Positions 1-7,098 of a stretch of DNA of 30,444 nt are shown here, piece after piece. Origin of the DNA: an uncultured Muribaculaceae bacterium (lineage in GTDB: Bacteria > Bacteroidota > Bacteroidia > Bacteroidales > Muribaculaceae); contig CAJUJB010000020.1 of assembly GCA_910586595.1 (NCBI GenBank), forward strand, positions 18,674 to 49,117, given 5' to 3'. The position numbers and the translations under genes are program-made. Position 1 is the stretch's first letter. The number at the start of each line of letters is the position of its first letter. Under the pieces are notes generated by a model. That model made no database searches. It had not been told where the DNA came from and saw only the letters and a list, made by a program, of their open reading frames with translations.

Positions 1-5
1 TAAGG

Positions 6-39
6 GTGACTGGAGTTCAGACGTGTGCTCTTCCGATCT
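6..39 (+). other. Illumina TruSeq read-2 adapter (artefact)
   Basis: These 34 bases, starting GTGACTGGAGTTC and ending CTCTTCCGATCT, are identical to the Illumina index/read-2 adapter. They sit at the very start of the contig, so they are untrimmed library sequence carried into the assembly and not genome. Positions 1-5 are therefore also suspect. Genuine sequence probably begins at about position 40. Confidence 0.97.
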
Positions 40-197
40 TAAGTAGTTTTAATTGTTTGTAATATTAAAACACCGGCTGCACGCGCTTGTTCATATTTTT
101 AACACATTCCTTTAACACTCAGCCACGAACCCCTAATCCTTCCATAATGTTAGTTTATTAAACATCAACGTTTACAACTAACCAAAATTCAGATATT

Positions 198-1034
198 ATG
201 GCAACGAAAGACGACAATCCGGCCCGCGCCGCAGGCAAAGGGCCCAAGAGCCTAAAAGAGCATCCGAGCCAGCAACGCATCGAAGCCCATAAAGAAGCTG
301 CGCAGCTGAGCGCACACGACCCTGCCGACGACGAAACTATCGTTCCGGCAGTGACCGCAGATGTCGATGAGACTCCAAAATTTATCAAATATGGCGCTGC
401 AGTTCTCCTTGGACTGGCCTTTGGCGTAGGTTGCTACGTATGGGTCGACGGCGGAGTTCCCTCTGCCCCACAGAATCCCGGCCGACAGCTTAAAATTGCC
501 CCGACAGCCGAATACTTCGCAAATGCGGGTACCTATCAGGCTCCATCGGCACAAGGTGTACTGCCCGACCCCTTCATCTCTCCCTACGAGCCCAGCCTAT
601 CGCCTGATTACGACGCTACCGACGCAACATTGAGCGAATTTGGCACAGCGGAGAGTGTGGAGCCCCTTGCACCAGCCGACATAACCGATGCCGAGACCAC
701 GGCCCAGACGACACAGGCCGTATCCGTGCCAACTGTTGTGTATCTCTTCGCTTATGACTCAAGCACCGTGCCCGAGAATACTGAGTTGACTGCAATTGCC
801 AACAAAGCTAAGCAAAACGGGCTAAGCCTGGATGTGAAGGCATATACCGACGAGCATGGCCGGGCTGCCTACAATAAACGTCTCAGCGAAAAGAGGGCGA
901 AGGCCATCGGCGATTATCTCATCGCTCACGGTGTGCCCGCATCCAAGGTAAGCGTACATGGTATGGGATCGACACATGCCTATCCATCAGATGCCCAGGA
1001 CCGTCGCGCCGAAATCACCCCCGTTCAGAAATAG
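198..1034 (+). CDS. OmpA-domain protein with single N-terminal membrane anchor
   Basis: 278 residues. The first 60 residues are charged and soluble, with no signal peptide. One hydrophobic helix follows (about 63-82, FIKYGAAVLLGLAFGVG), then a linker rich in Pro, Ala, Thr and acidic residues. The C-terminal 100 residues form an OmpA/MotB-type peptidoglycan-binding domain, with the strand VVYLFAYDSS, TDEHGRAAYN and the helix LSEKRAKAIGDYL carrying the usual Asp and Arg. This suggests an inner-membrane protein reaching into the periplasm to hold the cell wall, unlike classical outer-membrane OmpA. The ATG at 198 is the only sensible start; I see no clear TAnnTTTG promoter between the adapter and the gene. 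A strong terminator follows, so it is probably monocistronic. The family is secure, the cellular role is not. Confidence 0.85.
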   Translation: MATKDDNPARAAGKGPKSLKEHPSQQRIEAHKEAAQLSAHDPADDETIVPAVTADVDETPKFIKYGAAVLLGLAFGVGCYVWVDGGVPSAPQNPGRQLKIAPTAEYFANAGTYQAPSAQGVLPDPFISPYEPSLSPDYDATDATLSEFGTAESVEPLAPADITDAETTAQTTQAVSVPTVVYLFAYDSSTVPENTELTAIANKAKQNGLSLDVKAYTDEHGRAAYNKRLSEKRAKAIGDYLIAHGVPASKVSVHGMGSTHAYPSDAQDRRAEITPVQK

Positions 1035-1057
1035 ACAATACATGCATACCCGATTAT

Positions 1058-1094
1058 AAAAAAGTTGGAGGCCTCCATGGTTTCCAACTTTTTT
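1058..1094 (+). terminator. Rho-independent terminator after OmpA-domain gene
   Basis: A perfect 12-bp stem (AAAAAAGTTGGA at 1058-1069 with TCCAACTTTTTT at 1083-1094) closes a 13-nt loop and ends in a T run. It lies 24 nt past the stop at 1034. Confidence 0.85.
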
Positions 1095-1153
1095 ATTCGC
1101 TCCATGAGATATGCCACAAACCAATCCCGCAAGAAAATCGTTGTAATATTCAG

Positions 1154-1183
1154 AGCACTTACGAGTTTGCTCGAATGAGTGCT
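1154..1183 (+). other. Interrupted inverted repeat upstream of esterase gene
   Basis: AGCACT (1154-1159) pairs with AGTGCT (1178-1183), and CGAG (1162-1165) pairs with CTCG (1170-1173) inside it. The structure lies 28 nt upstream of the ATG at 1212. It could be an operator or a 5'-leader hairpin. No better evidence is visible. Confidence 0.4.
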
Positions 1184-1211
1184 TATTACGTTTCACCCTT
1201 ACTTGACTCAA

Positions 1212-2207
1212 ATGAAACCTACAAGAAAATTTTTGCATGCCGTAGTAGCTCTCTCAGCAGTTTGCTCAATGGGCTTCCTCGCAGCTTGCGGTAATAAAAC
1301 AACCGACCAGAACAAAGACACCGACAAGACTAAGACCGAGCAACCATCCGCTCGCCGCGGTGGCCCCGGAGTAGATAAATCAGCAGATTCAACCCTCCAG
1401 GCTATGATTCAGACAGTGGCTCCTAAATTCCAGCAGATGGAATATAAGGACACACAAAGCGGAAAGACGGTGCGGTATAACCTTTACACACCTGCCAATA
1501 TGCAGTCTGGCCAGGCATATCCTCTTGTACTCTTCATCGCCGATGCCTCTACGGTTGGCAAAGATACCACAGTGCCCTTAACCCAGGGATACGGGGCGCT
1601 CGTTTGGGCTACGGATACCTGGCAGGCCAAGCACCCCTGCTTTGTACTCGTGCCGCAATTTGAAGGTGTTACTGTCAACGACCAATATGAGCATAACGAC
1701 GAAGTGGATGCCGCAATGCGCCTCCTGAAAGATGTGGTAAGCAAGAATCAGATCGACACCAACCGTATCTACACCACCGGCCAATCGATGGGCGGTATGA
1801 TCTCCATGTACTACAACGTTGCCTATCCCGACGTATTCGCAGCCTCGATATTTGTCGACAGCCATTGGGCAACCTCAACTTTCGACGAACTTGTAAAACA
1901 TAAATTTGTATACTTCATCGCAGGAGACGAAGGCAAAGCATACGCCGATCTGCAGCCAATGAAAGACGCGGCTGAAAAAGTTGGCGTACAATATACTTTC
2001 GCCGAATGGAGTGCCAAACTGCCAATGGCTCGTCAGGATGAACTGGCAGCTACTATGCTTGAAAAAGGCGCGCCTGTCAATATTTTCGAGTTCGAGACCG
2101 GATCTGTACTCCCCGAAGGTGTCAAAGCACCCGACCATATGTACTCGTTCGATTATGCTTACCGCAACGATGCGGTTCGCCAATGGTTATTCAAGCAGCA
2201 TAAATAA
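1212..2207 (+). CDS. Lipoprotein alpha/beta-hydrolase (esterase/peptidase-like)
   Basis: 331 residues from the ATG at 1212. An upstream in-frame GTG at 1179 would place 11 residues before a perfect lipoprotein signal, so it is rejected. Signal peptide MKPTRKFLHAVVALSAV ends in lipobox LAAC with Cys26, so the protein should be lipid-anchored in the envelope, and a Lys/Thr/Asp-rich tether follows. The catalytic part (about 75-331) has the alpha/beta-hydrolase elbow GQSMG with nucleophile Ser192 and a plausible late His309 (PDHMYSF). The layout resembles the predicted peptidase/feruloyl-esterase/PHB-depolymerase-like group common in Bacteroidales. The substrate is unknown, possibly a dietary or host ester. 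An inverted repeat precedes the gene and a strong hairpin follows it. Confidence 0.8.
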   Translation: MKPTRKFLHAVVALSAVCSMGFLAACGNKTTDQNKDTDKTKTEQPSARRGGPGVDKSADSTLQAMIQTVAPKFQQMEYKDTQSGKTVRYNLYTPANMQSGQAYPLVLFIADASTVGKDTTVPLTQGYGALVWATDTWQAKHPCFVLVPQFEGVTVNDQYEHNDEVDAAMRLLKDVVSKNQIDTNRIYTTGQSMGGMISMYYNVAYPDVFAASIFVDSHWATSTFDELVKHKFVYFIAGDEGKAYADLQPMKDAAEKVGVQYTFAEWSAKLPMARQDELAATMLEKGAPVNIFEFETGSVLPEGVKAPDHMYSFDYAYRNDAVRQWLFKQHK

Positions 2208-2220
2208 ACTAACTACTATA

Positions 2221-2268
2221 CATGAAAAATGCCTTACCACCCGGTCGGTGCTAAGGCGTTTTTTCATG
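2221..2268. terminator. Bidirectional terminator between convergent genes
   Basis: The long hairpin pairs CATGAAAAATGCCTTA (2221-2236) with TAAGGCGTTTTTTCATG (2252-2268), with A-rich and T-rich arms on the two sides. It separates the esterase (+, stop at 2207) from the AraC-type regulator (-, stop at 2273) and can serve both. Confidence 0.8.
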
Positions 2269-2272
2269 TAGG

Positions 2273-2833
2273 TCACACCTCGTTTAGAGGGCGTCGTTTC
2301 GGATTCTGCTGCATGAAGGCCGTCGGGGTTAATCCGGTCACCGCCTTGAACTGCCTCGAAAGATGCGCCGCGCTTGAGTAGCCGGTTATATCAGCGATTT
2401 CTTCCAGCGAGTGATTGGCGTATACAAGGAGTTCTTTCACCCGCTCGACTTTCTGGGCTATATGATATTTCTCGATGGTGCGCCCCTCAAGCTGTGAAAA
2501 AAGACGGCTTACAGTATCAAATGGAACACCAAGCTGATCTTCAATACATGCCGACAGCTTAAGGCGACACTCGGCCTCATTCCTCACATGATGCATCACC
2601 GCCAGCTTGGCCCTCTCCACAAGTGCTTGCGAAGGATTATCAAGCCTTTCAAAGCCGTCTTTACGCAATGCTTCGTCAAAAGCGGTCAATTGATCGGCTG
2701 TAGGAGCCTCAGCCAGATCAGCAACTCCTATCTCAACATTGTCGTACGCCATTCCAAGACGGGTGAGAATACTCTCGACAGCCGCCACACAATGACGGCA
2801 TACCATATTTTTGATCAGTATGCGATGCATCAT
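2273..2833 (-). CDS. AraC-family regulator with HMA-like CxxC N-terminal domain
   Basis: 186 residues. The N-terminal 65 residues look like a heavy-metal-associated (HMA) ferredoxin-like fold with a CxxC near the start (MVCRHC, Cys12 and Cys15). The C-terminal part (about 85-180) is an AraC/XylS DNA-binding domain; the second helix-turn-helix is HSLEEIADITGYSSAAHLSR and the usual F-x-TGLTP tail follows. Small HMA-AraC proteins in Bacteroidota are often found beside copper or other metal exporters. That is general knowledge; metal binding here is inferred from CxxC only. The start ATG at 2833 overlaps the MFS stop in the form ATGA, preceded by AAAGG, so the two genes are translationally coupled. 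It probably controls its own operon. Confidence 0.85.
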   Translation of the reverse strand: MMHRILIKNMVCRHCVAAVESILTRLGMAYDNVEIGVADLAEAPTADQLTAFDEALRKDGFERLDNPSQALVERAKLAVMHHVRNEAECRLKLSACIEDQLGVPFDTVSRLFSQLEGRTIEKYHIAQKVERVKELLVYANHSLEEIADITGYSSAAHLSRQFKAVTGLTPTAFMQQNPKRRPLNEV

Positions 2834-3972
2834 CCTTTGTATTTATAGTGTAAGACAAACAGCGCCGCGCCACCAAGGGCCGCGCAAGGAATGCCCACGA
2901 GCGCAGGCGAGGCAAGTCCGAGCCCCATATGTATGGCCGCACCTCCGAGCATGGCAGCCATTGCATTCGATACATTGAAGGCAATCTGGATGCCGGCACC
3001 TCCCAGCATTTCGCCACCCTTGGCGTAACGCACGATCAGGAATTGAAGCGGGCCTCCGATGCCGAACAAGCATCCCGTGGCGATAAAAGTCAGCACAACG
3101 ACCGGAATCTTTATCGTCGAGCAGAAATATATGGCAGGCATAACCACTATGACCAGCATCGCCAGCCAGGCCGTGACGAGTGACGCCGGATACCGGTCGG
3201 CAAGGCGCCCTGCAATAAAATTACCAACGACCATGCCCGCACCGGCCACCATCATGATCCATGTCATGTCACCCATAGTGAATCCGGCAACCCTTGTCAT
3301 AATGGGATCGACATAGCTCAGGTATGTATACACACTTGCCTGACCTAAAAAGACGCCCGCATAAATCAGCCATGGTTGAGGTTTCTTCAAGAACTGATAT
3401 TGACCACGAAGACCCGTATCTGGAAGAGGGGCTATATATGGCACCCAACCTTTGATGCAGGCGAAGGCCAACATGCCGAAGAATGACACAAGGGCAAACA
3501 TCAATCGCCACGATACGAGATTGCTGACCATTGTCGCGGCCGGCACACCAAACACATTTGCTATGGTCATGCCTCCGACCATCACTGCCACAGCCTGCGC
3601 GCCTTCGCCAGCCTTGGCAAGGCGTGAACATACAATCGCTCCGGCACCGAAGAACGCCCCATGGGGAAGACCGGAGAAGAACCTTGCTATAAGCAGCATG
3701 GCATAGGAAGGAGAAAAGGCCGCCATAGCATTGCCAACGGCAACTATGGCCATAAGCAGAAGAAGAAGTTTCTTCAGCGGCCAACGACGTAGAACAATGA
3801 GGCCCGGAGCGCCAACAGCGACTCCGGCCGAGTAGGCAGATATAAGATGGCCTGCCTTTACTATCGAAATATTAAGATCGGCTGCTACATCGCTGAGAAT
3901 CCCCATCATGGAAAATTCAGCGATTCCCAGCCCGAATGTACCTATTGCAAGAGCTATGAGACTACGCTTCAT
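2830..3972 (-). CDS. AraJ-like major facilitator superfamily efflux permease
   Basis: 380 residues from the ATG at 3972. A GTG start 36 nt upstream adds a non-membrane leader and is rejected. About 12 hydrophobic segments are visible, starting SLIALAIGTFGLGIAEF. The protein follows E. coli AraJ closely through its length (AGHLISAYSAGVAVGAP, GLPHGAFFGAGAIV, AKGGEMLGGAGIQIAFN), placing it in the DHA1 drug/sugar efflux group. It should be an inner-membrane proton-coupled exporter; the substrate is unknown. It overlaps the downstream AraC-type regulator by 4 nt, so transporter and regulator are made together. A small GC hairpin at 3999-4012 separates it from the upstream amidase gene, so it may be transcribed separately. 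Confidence 0.88.
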   Translation of the reverse strand: MKRSLIALAIGTFGLGIAEFSMMGILSDVAADLNISIVKAGHLISAYSAGVAVGAPGLIVLRRWPLKKLLLLLMAIVAVGNAMAAFSPSYAMLLIARFFSGLPHGAFFGAGAIVCSRLAKAGEGAQAVAVMVGGMTIANVFGVPAATMVSNLVSWRLMFALVSFFGMLAFACIKGWVPYIAPLPDTGLRGQYQFLKKPQPWLIYAGVFLGQASVYTYLSYVDPIMTRVAGFTMGDMTWIMMVAGAGMVVGNFIAGRLADRYPASLVTAWLAMLVIVVMPAIYFCSTIKIPVVVLTFIATGCLFGIGGPLQFLIVRYAKGGEMLGGAGIQIAFNVSNAMAAMLGGAAIHMGLGLASPALVGIPCAALGGAALFVLHYKYKG

Positions 3973-3998
3973 AAAAATGAGAATACAAACACAATCAA

Positions 3999-4012
3999 GG
4001 GCGCACACGCCC
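3999..4012 (-). terminator. Small GC hairpin between amidase and MFS genes
   Basis: GGGCG (3999-4003) pairs with CGCCC (4008-4012) around a 4-nt loop, in the 64-nt gap between the amidase stop (4037) and the MFS start (3972). On the - strand it is followed by TTGATTGTG, not a clean T run, so it is a weak terminator or leader hairpin at best. Confidence 0.35.
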
Positions 4013-4036
4013 CCTATTTATTTACCTCTGATATAA

Positions 4037-4831
4037 TCAGAACTGCACCACGAAATCGTCGGCATCTTCACTTGCAGGAAATTTACGCCGGTATTCGTCT
4101 TGGCGCATCCGGCTTAAATCTGCAACAACAAATGGGCCGCAGAGCTGCCCCACTGGTTTTCCGAAGCAATCGTAAATCTGCGTAAGACCATCATAACAGC
4201 CATATGCATCGGTGCCGCCACGGTCAGCGCCAACCACTGCACACTGGTTTTCAATCGCACGGGCTATGAGAAGATGCTCGAAGGCATAGCCACGTGCCTG
4301 CGGCCAGTTTGCCACGACAAGAAGGAGGTCATAGGCATTGCGACGGCAACGGCACCATACCGGGAACCTCAGGTCATAGCAGATTGTCATGGCAATGTTC
4401 CACCCTCTGAACCGGACTACCGGAGGTAGTTCAGTGCCCGCCTTGAATGTCTTGGCCTCACTGCTCAATGAGAAAAGATGCCTTTTGTCATAGAAGGTTT
4501 CTTCACCGGTCGGCTCTATAAAAAAGGCTCGGTTATAAATGCCCGGAGGAGTTGACGCAAGATAACTGCCGGCTATGGCCACACCAAACCTGGCGGCCAG
4601 TTCTTTAAGCCGGTCAATGGTCTGACCCGTATTCCTTTCAGCAAGATTTCTGAGGGTCTCGGGCTCATCAGCATATCCGGTAGAGAATAATTCAGGCAGC
4701 ACAAGCACATCAGTGCGTTCCGGAAGCTGAGTCAGCGCCTCCTCAAGCATCTTGAAATTAGCCTCCCGGTCGGCCCATTTGATATCGAGCGGTAATGCGG
4801 CCACCCGAAGATGATCGGTCAGTCGGTTCAT
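4037..4831 (-). CDS. Nitrilase-superfamily omega-amidase (YafV-like)
   Basis: 264 residues, the usual length for the family. The catalytic triad is visible: Glu47 in LPELFSTGY, Lys116 in YDKRHLFS, and Cys151 in ICYDLRFPVW. YDKRHLF, CYDLRFPVW, VANWP, ARAIENQ and the ending REKFP/ADDF-like residues match E. coli YafV. That enzyme is an omega-amidase that hydrolyses alpha-ketoglutaramate and related omega-amides, a repair/salvage step after glutamine transamination, in the cytosol. The start ATG overlaps the stop of the PlsC-like gene by 4 nt (ATGA), and this is the last gene of the six-gene operon starting at 11369. The family is secure; omega-amidase is the likeliest activity. Confidence 0.88.
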   Translation of the reverse strand: MNRLTDHLRVAALPLDIKWADREANFKMLEEALTQLPERTDVLVLPELFSTGYADEPETLRNLAERNTGQTIDRLKELAARFGVAIAGSYLASTPPGIYNRAFFIEPTGEETFYDKRHLFSLSSEAKTFKAGTELPPVVRFRGWNIAMTICYDLRFPVWCRCRRNAYDLLLVVANWPQARGYAFEHLLIARAIENQCAVVGADRGGTDAYGCYDGLTQIYDCFGKPVGQLCGPFVVADLSRMRQDEYRRKFPASEDADDFVVQF

Positions 4832-5373
4832 TCTGTAGTGAATTTATCGGGATATTTGCCGGTAAATGGAGAATAGAAATCTTTAATCGCGCGCATATCG
4901 GCATCCACATTCCCAGTAGGGGTGAATGTCCGTTCAATCATGATTCGCTTCGAGGGAAAATCAATCACACCCAATGCGATGGGAACATCGGCCTGCATGG
5001 CTATATGAAGGAAGCCTGTATGCCATGCAGTGGTGCGGCTGCGGGTTCCCTCAGGAGTAATTGCAAGCACAAGCCTGGAAGACGATTTGAATTTCGATAC
5101 AATAAAATCTGTAAGCGAGCCAGTGCCAGGTTTACGTCTGGGCACGGCAATTCCTCCTATGGCCCGGAAGAAACAGCCAAGCGGCCAGAAAAACCAGGTA
5201 TCTTTCATAAGGAAGCCTGCCTTACGCCCCACAGAGGCGTAGGCAAGCTCTCCCAGAACAAAATCCCAGTTGCTCGTATGTGGAGCAACACAGATTATGC
5301 ACTTGGTATAATCGGGAACGGTAATGCTGACCTTCCAGCCGAAAAGCTTCAGTATCAGACCTGCCGCATTCAT
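4828..5373 (-). CDS. PlsC-like 1-acylglycerol-3-phosphate acyltransferase family protein
   Basis: 181 residues, shorter than typical PlsC (about 240). The acyltransferase HX4D motif is present as His32-TSNW-Asp37 in APHTSNWD, and the second block is TPEGTRS (about 106-112), which binds the phosphate group of the acceptor. FFRAIGGIAVPRR sits between them, as in the family. It probably acylates a lysophospholipid or another lipid at the inner face of the membrane. No strong membrane helix is obvious beyond the amphipathic N-terminus. It overlaps both neighbours by 4 nt, so translation is coupled to the small unknown upstream and the amidase downstream. The acceptor substrate cannot be read from the sequence. 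Confidence 0.85.
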   Translation of the reverse strand: MNAAGLILKLFGWKVSITVPDYTKCIICVAPHTSNWDFVLGELAYASVGRKAGFLMKDTWFFWPLGCFFRAIGGIAVPRRKPGTGSLTDFIVSKFKSSSRLVLAITPEGTRSRTTAWHTGFLHIAMQADVPIALGVIDFPSKRIMIERTFTPTGNVDADMRAIKDFYSPFTGKYPDKFTTE

Positions 5374-5732
5374 TCAGCGGCGGCTTCTTTGATAGTCTGA
5401 CGGACGTCTTCAGGCAGGGCTGCGTTCATCTTCTTGACAATCGCATTCACCGACCCGTCGAAATCCTCGAGTAATTTTGCATATGCTGTAGCGAAGTACT
5501 GCTTACGGGCACGACGATAATCGACAACCGATTCGAAGTCACGGGGTGCTTTGTCGAAGCTTATGCTGATTTTTGCAAGGGCTGTGCACTGCAGGCTGGC
5601 AATTTCAGCCACGATGTCATGTACTTGCTTGCGATCGATCGAAGGGAAGGCTGCGCGCGCAAGGATGATTTCAGCAGCGAGAGCTCCGCAAGTATTGCGG
5701 ACGAATTTTTTCAGTTGACGTTTGGTTGACAT
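5370..5732 (-). CDS. Small helical conserved-type protein of unknown function
   Basis: 120 residues, not recognised. It is basic at the N-terminus (MSTKRQLKKFVRN) and appears almost fully helical, with no signal peptide or membrane span, so it is presumably cytosolic. It contains a run of charged residues (FESVVDYRRARKQYF) that might pack against a partner or nucleic acid. It lies 17 nt after threonine synthase and overlaps the PlsC-like gene by 4 nt. Its position inside a tightly coupled operon and normal codon use argue that it is a real gene. No function is proposed. Confidence 0.75.
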   Translation of the reverse strand: MSTKRQLKKFVRNTCGALAAEIILARAAFPSIDRKQVHDIVAEIASLQCTALAKISISFDKAPRDFESVVDYRRARKQYFATAYAKLLEDFDGSVNAIVKKMNAALPEDVRQTIKEAAAE

Positions 5733-5749
5733 GTTGTATAATTTGGGGG

Positions 5750-7069
5750 TTAACGGTTCAATGAAACCAGATGTTTACGAAGTGCCGGGAGAGTGGGCGG
5801 AATTATGGTGGAATGACGTCTTACAGCCATGAAGCGTGTAAGCTGTACGGGAAGCTCGATGGCCGATCCCGTAAGGCGGGTCATTATGTCGAGCTGTTTT
5901 GCCGGATGGCCTGTTGCGAAAACTACAACGGGCACATCAGCCGGCGCCGAAGCCTCAGCAGCCGCGAAAGCCACAGCTGTGTGCGGATCGGCAGTATAAG
6001 AGTAATCTGCCCGGAAGCGGTTTACAGTGTCGGCTATATCTTCGTCCATTACCGGAGAGGCTACGCATATATCGCGGCGCATAGCCTGCAAATCGCCGCC
6101 ATAAAGCGACTTCAGACGTGGCCAGCCGGAAGGATAAGACATATCTATTGATGGAGCGAGTGTATGCGTCGGACGATGTTCCTTCGGTGTATCATCGCCT
6201 CCTGAGACAAGCGCTTCAAGCTGATTATTGGCATTCGTAGCCGCAATCAGGCCGCCCATAGGCAGCCCCATACGCTTGGCCATTACAGCGGCCACAAGGT
6301 TGCTGAGATTGCCACAGGGCATGGAGTAGAACGCTTTATCAGCATCGGCAACTCCGGCAGCAACCAGACGCGAGTAAGCATACATTGAAAATGTAATCTG
6401 CGGTATGAGGCGTGCTATATTGATAGAATTAGCGCCCGTAAGCCGGAAATCATCAAGCGATGGATCGGCCAAGGCCATCTCCACAAGCCGCTTGCAGTCT
6501 TCAACGCTGCCGGCAATCTCGACGGGATGAATATTCTCACCCAAGGCTGTGAACTGGGCCGTCTGCGACCTGGTCAGGCAGCCTTTCGGATATAGCACAC
6601 ATACGCTTATACCATCAAGGCGGAAAAGGCCGTTGGCAGCCGCGGCACCGGTGTTTCCGGTCGTAGCGACCAGCACGTTGCGGCGCACACCCTTGTCGCG
6701 GGAGTCAATATATTTCATCAGGCGGGCCATGAACCGGGCTCCATAATCCTTGAAGGTCAAAGTCGGGCCGTGGAATAGCTCGAGCATATATTTGCCGCCC
6801 CCGAGGTCGACCAACGGCGCATCGAAGGAGAACGAATCATCCACGATAGGTTTCAGGACAGCCGGGGGCACATCCTCGCCAAAGAACGAAGTGGCCACCA
6901 CATAGGCAATCTCCCGGAGATTCATCTCGCCGATGTTATTATACAAAGCTTTAGGAATCGTCGGAATTGACTCCGGCATATAAAGGCCTCCGTCGTGGGC
7001 GACGCATCGGTTGACAGCATCGGCCAGAGGTGCAGGCGTATCGGTTGATTTAGTTGATATAAATCGCAT
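5750..7069 (-). CDS. thrC: Threonine synthase
   Basis: 439 residues from the ATG at 7069 (MRFISTKSTDTPAPLADAV). A TTG at 7102 would add 11 residues and overlap the previous stop, but the family starts at the MRF position. It makes threonine from O-phosphohomoserine with pyridoxal phosphate, the last step of threonine biosynthesis, in the cytosol. The PLP lysine is Lys107 in LTFKDYGARF. The substrate/PLP-phosphate loop ATTGNTGAAAANG and the later blocks SINIARLIPQ and CGNLSNLVAAVMAKRMGLP are diagnostic for the bacterial enzyme. It sits in the middle of the operon, 29 nt after the coiled-coil gene. The neighbours are not other threonine-pathway genes (no thrA or thrB here), which is unusual for a biosynthetic gene. 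Confidence 0.97.
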   Translation of the reverse strand: MRFISTKSTDTPAPLADAVNRCVAHDGGLYMPESIPTIPKALYNNIGEMNLREIAYVVATSFFGEDVPPAVLKPIVDDSFSFDAPLVDLGGGKYMLELFHGPTLTFKDYGARFMARLMKYIDSRDKGVRRNVLVATTGNTGAAAANGLFRLDGISVCVLYPKGCLTRSQTAQFTALGENIHPVEIAGSVEDCKRLVEMALADPSLDDFRLTGANSINIARLIPQITFSMYAYSRLVAAGVADADKAFYSMPCGNLSNLVAAVMAKRMGLPMGGLIAATNANNQLEALVSGGDDTPKEHRPTHTLAPSIDMSYPSGWPRLKSLYGGDLQAMRRDICVASPVMDEDIADTVNRFRADYSYTADPHTAVAFAAAEASAPADVPVVVFATGHPAKQLDIMTRLTGSAIELPVQLTRFMAVRRHSTIIPPTLPALRKHLVSLNR

Positions 7070-7098
7070 TTCGGTACTTTTTCTATCAACAGAACAAA

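Noticed and set aside
1179..1211. GTG start extending the esterase by 11 residues
   Set aside because: The ATG at 1212 gives a textbook lipoprotein signal; the extension would precede it and overlap the inverted repeat.
4795..5400. 201-residue + strand reading frame opposite the PlsC-like gene
   Set aside because: It lies wholly antisense to genes with clear catalytic motifs and has no recognisable features.
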